From Acidobacteriota bacterium (GTDB taxonomy: Bacteria; Acidobacteriota; Terriglobia; Terriglobales; Acidobacteriaceae), in contig JAJXXG010000692.1 of NCBI GenBank assembly GCA_021781255.1, forward strand, positions 1 to 13,248: 13,248 nucleotides of DNA, read 5' to 3'. The number at the start of each line of letters is the position of its first letter. Position 1 is the first letter of the stretch. Shown piece after piece: positions 6,856-13,248 of this stretch. Both the position numbers and the translations under genes were made by a program. The notes under the pieces were generated by a model. The model did no database searches. It saw only the letters and a list, made by a program, of their open reading frames with translations, and was not told the origin of the DNA.

Positions 6856-8967
6856 ATGAGCCAGAATCCGCTTCCTTCGCCGCCAACTGCACGCACACAC
6901 CACACCGAAACCCAAAAGCACGGAGTCACGCTCCCCGACGACTACGCATGGCTGCGCGATAAGGAGAACCCTGATGTCACCGCCTATCTCGAAGCTGAAA
7001 ACGCCTATGCCGAGGCGGTGATGGCGCCCCTGGCCGGGATGCGCGAAGTGCTCTACCAGGAGATGCTGAGCCACATAAAGCAGACCGACGTTTCGGTTCC
7101 CTACCGCGACGGCGAATGGTGGTACTACACGCGTACCGAAGAGGGGTTGCAGTACGCCATTCACTGCCGCAAGCCCGCCGCTCGGGGACAGCGTGGCTCG
7201 ACTGCGGGGCCCGATGCCGATGCGCCGGAGATGGTTCTGCTCGACGGCAATGAGCTTGCCAAAGGACACGCCTTTTTCGCCATCGGCGATGCCGACATCG
7301 CCGATGACGGCCGCTGGCTGGCCTACACCACCGACACGAAGGGGTTTCGCCAGTACACGCTGCGCCTTAAAGACCTGAAAACGGGCGAGACACTCCCCGG
7401 CGAGGTGGAGCGGGTGGGATCAGCGGTATGGGCAGCGGATAATCAAACTATTTTTTATACCGTGGAGGACGAGCAGCAGAAGCGGCAATTCCAACTCTGG
7501 AGACACGTGCTCGGCACGCCGCACTCTGACGATGTGCTGGTCTACCAGGATGACGACGAGCGATTCAACCTGGCCGCCGGCCGCACGCGCGATGGCAAGT
7601 ACATTGTCGTCGAATCGGCCAGCCATACGACCAGTGAGGTGCGGGTTCTGCCCGCGGATGATCCCACTGGCAGCTTCGCGGTCATTTCACCGCGCGAGGA
7701 CGAGCACGAGTATTCGATCGACCACCGCAACGGGCTTTGGTTTATCCGTACCAACGATCGTGGGCGCAATTTCCGCCTCGTAACCGCACCGGAAGCGACT
7801 CCGGGCCGCGAGTATTGGACGGAGCTGATCGCGCATCGCGAGGCAGTCATGCTGGAGGACGTGGATCTGTTCGCCGGATTCTTCATTGCCTGCGAGCGGG
7901 AAGATGGGCTGCCGCGGCTGAGGTTGTGGAAGTTTTCAAGTGAGGGGTTCGATGCCGCTCCCGCCGGCGAGATTCCCTTCCCCGAGCCGGCTTACAGCGC
8001 ACATTCGCACATCAACCGCATCTTTGAGGCAACCACTTTCCGCTACGCCTACCAGTCGCTTGTGACGCCCAGTTCGGTCTATGAGTACGACGTGGAGGCG
8101 GGCGCGTCCACGCTGCTGAAGCAACTTGAGGTTCCCGGAGGGTTCGATCGCACGCTCTATGCCAGCGAGCGCGTTCACGCAAAGGCTCAGGACGGCGTCG
8201 AGGTGCCGGTATCGATTGTCTATCGCATCGATAAATTCACCAGGCGCGCGCCAACGCTCAATCCGCTTTACGTGTATGGTTACGGCTCCTACGGCTACTC
8301 GCTGCCGCTCGGCTTCAGTTCCAATCGTCTTAGTTTGCTCGACCGCGGCGTGGTCATGGCTTACGCGCACATCCGCGGCGGCGGCGATTTGGGCAAACCC
8401 TGGCACGATGCCGGCAAGATGCTTGCGAAGCGCAACACGTTCACGGATTTCATCGCCTGCGTGGAGCACCTGACGGCAGAGGGCTACGGCGATCCGAATC
8501 GCGTGGCGGCTGAGGGCGGCTCGGCGGGCGGGCTGCTGATGGGCGCGGCAGCGAACCTGCGGCCCGATCTCTTTCGCGCAATCGTCTCGCATGTGCCGTT
8601 TGTGGACGTGATGAACACGATGCTCGATGCTTCCCTGCCCCTCACCGTTCCCGAGTATGAAGAGTGGGGCGACCCGAATGAGGAAGAGTATTTCAAATAC
8701 ATGCTGAGTTATTCGCCCTACGATAACTTGCGCGCGGCAAGTTATCCGGCCATGTTAGTCAAGACATCGCTGCACGACAGCCAGGTGATGTACTGGGAGC
8801 CGGTAAAGTACGTGGCCAAGCTGCGCACGCTCAAAACCGACTCGAACCCGCTGCTGCTGGTGACGAATATGAAGGCCGGGCACGGCGGCGCGAGCGGACG
8901 GTATGACTATCTGAAGGAGATCGCGCTGGATTACGCGTTTGTGCTGAGGGAACTGGGGATCGTGTGA
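6856..8967 (+). CDS. ptrB: Oligopeptidase B (S9A prolyl oligopeptidase family)
   Basis: This 703-residue cytoplasmic serine peptidase lacks a signal peptide. The N-terminal part (about 75-410) is the seven-bladed propeller. The C-terminal alpha/beta hydrolase carries GGSAGG with Ser556, LHDSQV with Asp641 and GHGG with His676, a complete triad in the right order and spacing. RGGGDLGKPWHDAGK and the segment YEEWGDPNEEEYFKYML (601-617) followed by SYSPYDN are typical of oligopeptidase B rather than prolyl oligopeptidase. The acidic residues around PEYEEWG fit cleavage after Arg/Lys in short peptides. Residues about 109-128 form a small variable insertion in the propeller. The start ATG has only a weak GGGATAG before it. 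It stands alone, divergent from the TPM gene. Family and class are near certain; the exact specificity is inferred. Confidence 0.95.
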   Translation: MSQNPLPSPPTARTHHTETQKHGVTLPDDYAWLRDKENPDVTAYLEAENAYAEAVMAPLAGMREVLYQEMLSHIKQTDVSVPYRDGEWWYYTRTEEGLQYAIHCRKPAARGQRGSTAGPDADAPEMVLLDGNELAKGHAFFAIGDADIADDGRWLAYTTDTKGFRQYTLRLKDLKTGETLPGEVERVGSAVWAADNQTIFYTVEDEQQKRQFQLWRHVLGTPHSDDVLVYQDDDERFNLAAGRTRDGKYIVVESASHTTSEVRVLPADDPTGSFAVISPREDEHEYSIDHRNGLWFIRTNDRGRNFRLVTAPEATPGREYWTELIAHREAVMLEDVDLFAGFFIACEREDGLPRLRLWKFSSEGFDAAPAGEIPFPEPAYSAHSHINRIFEATTFRYAYQSLVTPSSVYEYDVEAGASTLLKQLEVPGGFDRTLYASERVHAKAQDGVEVPVSIVYRIDKFTRRAPTLNPLYVYGYGSYGYSLPLGFSSNRLSLLDRGVVMAYAHIRGGGDLGKPWHDAGKMLAKRNTFTDFIACVEHLTAEGYGDPNRVAAEGGSAGGLLMGAAANLRPDLFRAIVSHVPFVDVMNTMLDASLPLTVPEYEEWGDPNEEEYFKYMLSYSPYDNLRAASYPAMLVKTSLHDSQVMYWEPVKYVAKLRTLKTDSNPLLLVTNMKAGHGGASGRYDYLKEIALDYAFVLRELGIV

Positions 8968-9007
8968 TAAAGTGGGCCAACGCTTGTTTGTCCGCCAGTG
9001 GTAATGT

Positions 9008-9508
9008 ATGAAGTTGGCAATGCCGGCCCTCGCGTTCCTTCTATATCTCTCGTTACCTGTGTTTGCTGTGCGGAGCAACGCCCAGACCGGTTCCCACCTG
9101 CCTGGTACGCCGTCACGAGCTCGACACTCAACGAAAGCAGATTTGGCGGTGCCACTGTGCTCCTCAGCGTTCATTTATAGCGAGGAAGAAACGTCGGAAA
9201 ATGGGGCGAAAAATAGCAAGGACCTTCCACGCCCCTTCCCAATTTCCCAACCTGCACCCGAGCTCCCCGATGAAGCTCGACGACTTCAAAGAGGCAAAAA
9301 GCGAGTTCTTAACTTCAATGTAATGCTCGGCCTTGTCGTCGACGCGAATGGCAAGCCGCAGCAGGTATGCCTGATGCGATCCGCAGGATACGGTCTCGAT
9401 GCCAACGCCGCTAAAGCGATAGGGCAATGTCAATTCGAGCCAGCGAAAAAGGGTGGCAAACCGGTAGCCGCACCGATCTTCTTTGAGGTGGCTTACCATT
9501 TGAAGTAA
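9008..9508 (+). CDS. Small secreted TonB C-terminal-domain protein
   Basis: This 166-residue protein has an N-terminal signal peptide (about 1-25, probable cut after SNA at 23-25). A variable polar linker with Pro (about 27-95) leads to a TonB_C-type domain (about 98-166), with VMLGLVVDANGKPQQVCLMRSAGYGLDANAAKAI (105-138) and CQFEPAKKGGKPVAAPIFFEV (141-161). True TonB keeps an uncleaved N-terminal anchor. Here the hydrophobic stretch looks cleavable and there is no long Pro/Lys spacer, so this is one of the small periplasmic TonB_C proteins common in acidobacteria and may not energise outer membrane receptors. Cys121 and Cys141 could form a disulfide. The start has no clear Shine-Dalgarno. 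The linker is less GC-rich than the neighbouring genes. No exbB, exbD or receptor gene is nearby. Confidence 0.78.
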   Translation: MKLAMPALAFLLYLSLPVFAVRSNAQTGSHLPGTPSRARHSTKADLAVPLCSSAFIYSEEETSENGAKNSKDLPRPFPISQPAPELPDEARRLQRGKKRVLNFNVMLGLVVDANGKPQQVCLMRSAGYGLDANAAKAIGQCQFEPAKKGGKPVAAPIFFEVAYHLK

Positions 9509-9605
9509 TGCAGTTTCCGCAAATGGCGTGTCCCTTCAGCAACGAAAGGCATACTTGGTTCGCCCCGCATATTCGGGACTCAGCCCAGGTTGACTGAAAG
9601 CACTT

Positions 9606-10556
9606 TTACGCAGCGCCTTTCGCTTCCGCCAACGCCTTTTCCAGGCTCGCCGCGTCTTCCACATTCAACGATTTCAGCCCCGGATCGATCTGCTTCAGCA
9701 GGCCGCAGAGAACCTTGCCGGGTCCGGCTTCGATAAACAGATCTGCTCCAGCAGCTTTCAACGCCTGCATGCAATCCATCCAGCGCACTGCGCCCGTGAC
9801 CTGGCGAATCAACGCGTCGCGCGTGGCGTCGGCGGTTGTGACCAGGCCACCGCTGACGTTCGCTGCCACGGGTATGCGCGGATCGTGCATTGCGAGCCCG
9901 CCCAGCACACGCGCCACTTCCTCCTGCGCGGGCTGCATGAGCGCGCAATGGAAGGGAGCGCTTACCGGGAGCATTACTGCTCGCCGTGCACCTTTCTCCT
10001 TGCACAAGGCGGATGCCTTTTCGACCGCGGCGACAGCGCCGGAGATGACCGTCTGCCCCGGCGAATTCAGATTTGCCGCCTGCACCACAAGCCCGGTTTC
10101 GCGCGCGGCCTCTTGGCAGGCCTCGGCCACCTGCGCGGCATCGAGCGCGAGCACGGCGGCCATGGCCCCCTGGCCCGCCGGAACCGCAAGCTGCATGGCG
10201 CGGCCGCGCGCCTTCACGGAGCGCACCGCATCGGCAAAGGAAAGCGTTCCAGCGATCACGTGCGCCGACCACTCGCCCAGCGAATGCCCCGCGGCCAGCG
10301 CTGGTTCCACACCGTGCGCAGCCAGAACGCGCGCGGCTGCCACGCTGACCGTCATGATGGCCGGCTGCGTGTTTTCGGTCAGGCGCAGATCCTCTTCAGG
10401 CCCTTCGAAACAGAGGCGCGAAAGCGGGAACCCGAGCGCCGCATCGGCCTCGGCGAAGGTTTGTGCCGCGACGGGAAAACGCTCGGCCAGTTCGCGGCCC
10501 ATGCCAACCGCCTGCGAACCCTGCCCCGGAAAAAGAAAAGTAAATTTTTTTGACAT
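9606..10556 (-). CDS. fabD: Malonyl-CoA:ACP transacylase
   Basis: This 316-residue enzyme, of normal FabD length, transfers malonyl from CoA to acyl carrier protein, the entry step of fatty acid synthesis in the cytoplasm. It has FLFPGQGSQAVGMG (7-20), the nucleophile motif GHSLGE with Ser92 and His91, Arg117 for the malonyl carboxylate, GQGAMAAVL (128-136) and APFHCALM with catalytic His203. All catalytic residues are present. No Shine-Dalgarno is visible before the ATG. The gene starts 35 bp after the rhomboid-like gene ends on the same strand, with no terminator between, so the two are probably co-transcribed. No other fab genes are in view. The TonB_C gene converges on it across 97 bp without a clear terminator. 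Confidence 0.96.
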   Translation of the reverse strand: MSKKFTFLFPGQGSQAVGMGRELAERFPVAAQTFAEADAALGFPLSRLCFEGPEEDLRLTENTQPAIMTVSVAAARVLAAHGVEPALAAGHSLGEWSAHVIAGTLSFADAVRSVKARGRAMQLAVPAGQGAMAAVLALDAAQVAEACQEAARETGLVVQAANLNSPGQTVISGAVAAVEKASALCKEKGARRAVMLPVSAPFHCALMQPAQEEVARVLGGLAMHDPRIPVAANVSGGLVTTADATRDALIRQVTGAVRWMDCMQALKAAGADLFIEAGPGKVLCGLLKQIDPGLKSLNVEDAASLEKALAEAKGAA

Positions 10557-10591
10557 TTCGAAATGATTTTATCGTGTCGGCGCAGGCGAAC

Positions 10592-11416
10592 TCAGTTCCA
10601 GCGTTTCTTGTCGTCCTGGTCTTCGTCGATCAGGTGCCCCTGGCCGTCGAATTTAACGGTGCGGCCGTGCCGGCGCATGTAGACCTCGAACTTGCGGGCA
10701 GCGCGGCGGCGCTTCCAGCGGTAATAACGGTTGCGCAAACCATACCAGCTCTCGCTGAGCGCGAATGAAGCCCCGCGCCGCGGGGCCACGCGCACGTAGA
10801 CGAGGCCGGCGAGCGCCCCGCCCAGTTGCGCAAAGGCATAGAGCCGCTCCTGGCCAAAGAGCATGGCGACCGCCACCAGCGCGTAGATAACGACCAGATA
10901 GCGCGCCTTGATGCCGATGGGGAGGGGAAAAAGCAGGAATTGCACGTCGCCATAGAGAAGCCCGATGGCCGCCAGCAGGCCGAAGATGCCGCCAAAACAG
11001 CCATACAGCGGGAACGGCAATCCGAGCAGCGAAGGGGCCAGAGTGCCGGCCACCACGTAGAGAGCCAGCGCAGCCGCGGCTGTTCCCAGCACCGAAACCG
11101 CGTAGAGGCTCATCACCCAGTTGGAGTTATGAAATCCTTCAAGAAAGCCGGCCAAAAACCACAGTGAGAGCAGTTCGAAGAGCGTACCGAGCAGACTTGG
11201 ATGCACGAAGCTGTAGGTGAAGGGCTGCCACAGGTAGCCGTGCAAAAAAGCGCCGGGGGCGAAGGTCATCGAGCTGGCAACCTGCACCGCTACGGCTGCA
11301 GACGCCAGGCCGGCAAGCAGCAGGACAAAATAGGCGGCTAGATTGATGAGGATGAGGCGGCGCGTGGCGCCGCGGAAATCGGGGAAAGCCAGCGGGCTGG
11401 AGCCGAATCTTGCCAT
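10592..11416 (-). CDS. Rhomboid-fold membrane protein lacking catalytic residues (pseudoprotease)
   Basis: This 274-residue protein has about six membrane segments and a basic C-terminal tail (about 211-274, ending DEDQDDKKRWN). The rhomboid fold is recognised from WQPFTYSFVHP (63-73), LLSLWFLAGFLE (82-93), YGCFGGIFGLLAAIG (138-152) and AQLGGALAGLVYV (196-208). Active rhomboids have GxSG with the nucleophile and a His in the last core helix. Here GxSG reads GCFG, with Phe141 where Ser belongs, and the His position is Gln197. The helix-2 His/Asn of the oxyanion hole reads Gly77/Glu81. The Phe codon (TTT) is unambiguous. The protein is therefore unlikely to be a peptidase and may bind or chaperone membrane proteins, as inactive rhomboids (iRhom, derlin) do. 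It is probably in an operon with fabD, which follows 35 bp downstream. Automatic annotation would call it an active serine protease. Confidence 0.85.
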   Translation of the reverse strand: MARFGSSPLAFPDFRGATRRLILINLAAYFVLLLAGLASAAVAVQVASSMTFAPGAFLHGYLWQPFTYSFVHPSLLGTLFELLSLWFLAGFLEGFHNSNWVMSLYAVSVLGTAAAALALYVVAGTLAPSLLGLPFPLYGCFGGIFGLLAAIGLLYGDVQFLLFPLPIGIKARYLVVIYALVAVAMLFGQERLYAFAQLGGALAGLVYVRVAPRRGASFALSESWYGLRNRYYRWKRRRAARKFEVYMRRHGRTVKFDGQGHLIDEDQDDKKRWN

Positions 11417-11585
11417 TCCTGGAACAAGATTAAATGCTCAAGCGGACCAGTGTCATGATGCCGGGCACGAAAGATCGCGGCCGGCGGCCCACGAATGAGC
11501 GTGCACGCCATCACCCAAACTGAATTTTGCACCTAACCCTATGCGGTCTTCAATCGTCTCATGTATGCAGAGGGTGAGGAGCCCC

Positions 11586-11614
11586 TTGACCTGAGGCCGG
11601 GGTCTCACTAAAAC
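11586..11614 (+). promoter_or_regulatory. Sigma70-type promoter for the LysW-like gene unit
   Basis: TTGACC (11586-11591, 5 of 6 consensus) and TAAAAC (11609-11614, 4 of 6) are separated by exactly 17 bp. Initiation near 11621 would give a leader of about 60 nt that spans the repeat-like element before the start codon. It is the best-formed promoter in the 266-bp divergent gap 11417-11682; I see nothing else definite in that gap except the element at 11632-11682. Confidence 0.5.
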
Positions 11615-11631
11615 TAGCGATGGCTGCAATA

Positions 11632-11682
11632 TTTTTCTGTCATCCCGAAATATGAATTGGATCGGAAAGCGAGGAATCTGCG
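11632..11682. repeat. Possible relic of an interspersed TGTCATCCCGA...GCGAGGAATCTGC repeat
   Basis: The segment begins TTTTTCTGTCATCCCGAA and ends GCGAGGAATCTGCG directly before the ATG. Both ends resemble a class of short dispersed intergenic repeats (TGTCATCCCGAGCGAAGCGAGGGACCTGC-like) that I recall from acidobacterial genomes. The middle does not match and no second copy is in this window, so identity rests on recall. The GAGG at 11671-11674 serves as ribosome site for the next gene. Confidence 0.35.
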
Positions 11683-11874
11683 ATGCCCAGCTGCCCTGAA
11701 TGCGACAATGAACTGGACATTGAAGTCGACGAAGTGGAAGAAGGTGACGTAGTAACCTGCGAGGAATGTGGAACTGAATTCGAGGTGGTCGGCGTTGAGC
11801 CATTGGAACTGGCGCGCGTGGAAGAAGGCCTCGAAGAGGAAGACGCTCTCTACAAAGACGACGAGGAGGAATGA
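11683..11874 (+). CDS. lysW: LysW-like zinc-ribbon / amino-group carrier protein
   Basis: This 63-residue, very acidic protein has a zinc ribbon: Cys4/Cys7 (CPEC) and Cys26/Cys29 (CEEC), followed by GTEFEVVGVEPLEL (30-43), which is the typical LysW segment. LysW carries the alpha-amino group of aminoadipate (or glutamate) on its C-terminal Glu during lysine or arginine synthesis. Classical LysW is about 54 residues and ends EDWGE. This one is longer and ends YKDDEEE, so the terminal Glu is kept but the Trp-Gly recognition motif is not. No lysX, lysZ, lysY or other pathway gene is nearby. It may be a LysW paralogue with another job. GAGG lies 8 nt before the ATG. Its stop overlaps or abuts the next gene, so the two are translationally coupled. 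Confidence 0.8.
   Translation: MPSCPECDNELDIEVDEVEEGDVVTCEECGTEFEVVGVEPLELARVEEGLEEEDALYKDDEEE
11864..11869 (+). promoter_or_regulatory. Ribosome binding site deciding the start of the next gene
   Basis: AGGAGG inside the end of the LysW-like coding sequence is 7 nt before the ATG at 11877 but only 1 nt before the overlapping ATG at 11871. The spacing favours 11877. Confidence 0.6.
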
Positions 11875-11876
11875 GA

Positions 11877-12257
11877 ATGAGCCGGGCAAGCAGGCTGGCA
11901 GCAATGGTGTTTGGCCTTTTGGCACTGGGCGTAGCTCCGGCGGGGCTGCGAGGCGCGCCGTTTGCGCAGGCCACCGCCTGGGGCCAGAATATCGCCGGGC
12001 AGCGAAAGGTGACGGGCACCGTCCTGAATGAGGGCTCGCAGCCCGTCGCCGGCGCCATCGTCTACCTTAAGAACCAGAAGACCAAGGCGATTCGCAGCTA
12101 CACTTCCACTGCCGACGGCCATTTCCATTTTGCTCAAATCGACATGAGCGTCGATTACGATCTGTGGGCCGAGAAAGACGGCAAGAAGAGCACCACGAAA
12201 ACCGTAAGCTCGTGGGACGAGCGCAAGGAGTTCGTCTCGGACCTGAAGCTGAAGTGA
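11877..12257 (+). CDS. Secreted carboxypeptidase regulatory-like domain protein
   Basis: This protein of about 126 residues has a cleavable signal peptide of about 30 residues (numbering from 11877; AMVFGLLALGVAP forms the hydrophobic core). A single beta-sandwich domain of the carboxypeptidase-regulatory-like/transthyretin-like type follows: KVTGTVLNEGSQPVAGAIVYLKN then TSTADGHFHFAQIDMSVDYDLWAEKDGKKS. Such domains are common in secreted and outer-membrane proteins of acidobacteria, usually as part of large TonB-dependent receptors; here the domain stands alone. No catalytic residues are seen and the function is unknown. The start could also be the ATG at 11871, overlapping the previous stop as ATGA, but AGGAGG spacing favours 11877. 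It is the second gene of a two-gene unit with the LysW-like protein, an unexplained pairing because one is cytoplasmic and the other exported. Confidence 0.8.
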   Translation: MSRASRLAAMVFGLLALGVAPAGLRGAPFAQATAWGQNIAGQRKVTGTVLNEGSQPVAGAIVYLKNQKTKAIRSYTSTADGHFHFAQIDMSVDYDLWAEKDGKKSTTKTVSSWDERKEFVSDLKLK

Positions 12258-12312
12258 GGCAGATCCTGGCTTCCAGCTCTTAGCTTTCGGGCGCCTGCAT
12301 CCGCATTTCTAT

Positions 12313-13248
12313 TCAGCCATCCAGCTTCTTAGTCACCAGTTCGTTCAAGAGCGCCGGGTTGGCCTGGCCCTTTGACGCTCGCATCACCTGGCCCACAAAG
12401 AATCCTGCCATTGTCTTTTTGCCGCCGCGATATTGCTCCACCTGTTTCGGGTTGGCCGCAATCACTTCGTCAATCAGCTTTTCGATAGCCGCGGAGTCGG
12501 TGATCTGCTGCGGTTTCTCGCGTTCATAAACTGCGCCGAAGTCCTCGCCTTTCTCAAAGCACACGTCGAAGAGCTGCTTCATCTGTTTGGAGCTGATTTT
12601 GCCTTCGTCAAGCAGGTCGGCAGCCTGCACAATTCCCGCCATGGAGACCGGCGACTGCTCCTGTTCCAATCCCAGCGCCTTGAGCCGGCCGCCCACCTCG
12701 CTCAGCAGCACGTTGGCTACGCGGCGCGGATTGCGGGCGATTTTGGCAGCGGCCTCGAAGCGGTCGGCAAACTCGCGCAAAGCGGTAAGCGTGTGCGCGT
12801 CCTGGATCGACAGGTCGTACGCGGCGATCATGCGCGCGCGCCGCACCTCCGGCAGCTCCGGCAGCTTCTCGCTGCTTTTCGCAAGGAATTCCGGGGTGAG
12901 GATGAGCGGCGGCAGATCCGGCTCGGGAAAATAGCGGTAGTCGTGCGCCTGCTCTTTTGAGCGCATGGAATACGTGCGGCCCTCGTTGGCGTTCCACAGC
13001 CGCGTCTCTTGCAGCACGCGCCCGCCCGAATCGATCACGTCAATCTGGCGCTCGATTTCGAACTCCAGGGCCGCGCGAATGAATTTGAAGCTGTTGACGT
13101 TTTTCACCTCGGCCTTGGTGCCGAACTTTTCCTGGCCTTTGGGGCGGACGCTGACGTTGGCATCACAGCGCAGCGAACCCTCCTCCATGTTGCAGTCGGA
13201 GACGCCGGTGTAAAGCAGGATCTCCTTCAGCCGCGTCAGGTACTCGAA
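12313..13248 (-). CDS. gatB: Asp/Glu-tRNA amidotransferase subunit B, C-terminal part (N-terminus beyond window)
   Basis: The open frame runs from the right window edge to a TGA at 12315-12313, giving 311 codons. It begins FEYLTRLKEILLYTGVSDCN and continues MEEGSLRCDANVSVRP, KTKAEVKN-like GTKAEVKNVNSF and DYRYFPEPDLPPL, the conserved GatB cradle and kinase-like region. The C-terminus is the helical plus YqeY-like tail that binds tRNA (VGQVMRASKGQANPALLNELV near the end). GatB activates and transamidates misacylated Glu-tRNA(Gln) or Asp-tRNA(Asn) together with GatA and GatC. The internal ATG at 13188 is not the start because the homology continues upstream to the edge. The carboxypeptidase-regulatory gene converges on it across 55 bp with no clear terminator hairpin. 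Confidence 0.97.
   Translation of the reverse strand, partial: FEYLTRLKEILLYTGVSDCNMEEGSLRCDANVSVRPKGQEKFGTKAEVKNVNSFKFIRAALEFEIERQIDVIDSGGRVLQETRLWNANEGRTYSMRSKEQAHDYRYFPEPDLPPLILTPEFLAKSSEKLPELPEVRRARMIAAYDLSIQDAHTLTALREFADRFEAAAKIARNPRRVANVLLSEVGGRLKALGLEQEQSPVSMAGIVQAADLLDEGKISSKQMKQLFDVCFEKGEDFGAVYEREKPQQITDSAAIEKLIDEVIAANPKQVEQYRGGKKTMAGFFVGQVMRASKGQANPALLNELVTKKLDG

Noticed and set aside
9509..9605. Terminator between the convergent TonB_C and fabD genes (CCCG...CGGG near 9573-9588)
   Set aside because: The stem is only 4 bp and has no T tract on either strand.
9715..10566. Plus-strand frame of 283 codons opposite fabD
   Set aside because: Ala/Ser/Pro/Arg-rich translation typical of an antisense shadow; FabD on the other strand has all catalytic residues.
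12258..12312. Terminator between the convergent carboxypeptidase-regulatory gene and gatB
   Set aside because: No stable hairpin with a T run could be found.

Overview
The window is a dense, GC-rich (roughly 60%), mostly single-copy chromosomal stretch. Its gene content suggests an acidobacterium of the Terriglobia/Acidobacteriaceae type: a LysW-like zinc ribbon, a PRC-barrel/MgtE_N/CBS protein near an Nramp-like carrier, an oligopeptidase B, a small TonB_C protein and a carboxypeptidase-regulatory-like protein. The taxonomic call is inference from gene content and sequence style, with no rRNA or other marker in view. There is no phage, transposase, CRISPR array, tRNA or rRNA.

Layout. 1-989 (-) is the N-terminal two thirds of an Nramp/SLC11-type metal transporter whose two metal-site motifs are non-canonical. 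1166-2662 (-) is a long nitronate-monooxygenase-family flavoprotein, followed by a terminator-like hairpin. 2787-4070 (-) is a soluble PRC + PRC + MgtE_N + CBS + CBS protein. Divergent from it, 4217-4657 (+) is an RsbW-like anti-sigma kinase, followed at 4787-5131 (+) by an RsbV/SpoIIAA-like STAS antagonist with its own extended -10 promoter. A strong hairpin with A and T tracts (5157-5191) terminates from both sides. 5230-6786 (-) holds a TPM-domain protein followed by LemA, with a 7-bp-periodic inverted repeat array between them. 6856-8967 (+) is oligopeptidase B, and 9008-9508 (+) is a secreted TonB_C-domain protein. On the minus strand, 11416-9606 holds a rhomboid-fold protein lacking its catalytic residues and then FabD. 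11683-12257 (+) is a two-gene unit: a LysW-like carrier protein/zinc ribbon and a secreted carboxypeptidase-regulatory-like protein. 12313-13248 (-) is the C-terminal part of GatB, cut by the window edge.

Functional links. FabD and GatB are housekeeping. RsbW and STAS form a partner-switch pair with no sigma factor beside them. The most interesting possible unit is at the left. A Mg2+-sensing module of the MgtE type, without the MgtE channel, sits close to an Nramp relative that has lost the transition-metal-selecting methionine. This suggests a Mg2+ (or other non-transition-metal) uptake pair assembled from parts of two transporter families. The second notable items are the catalytically dead rhomboid upstream of fabD and the heptamer array.
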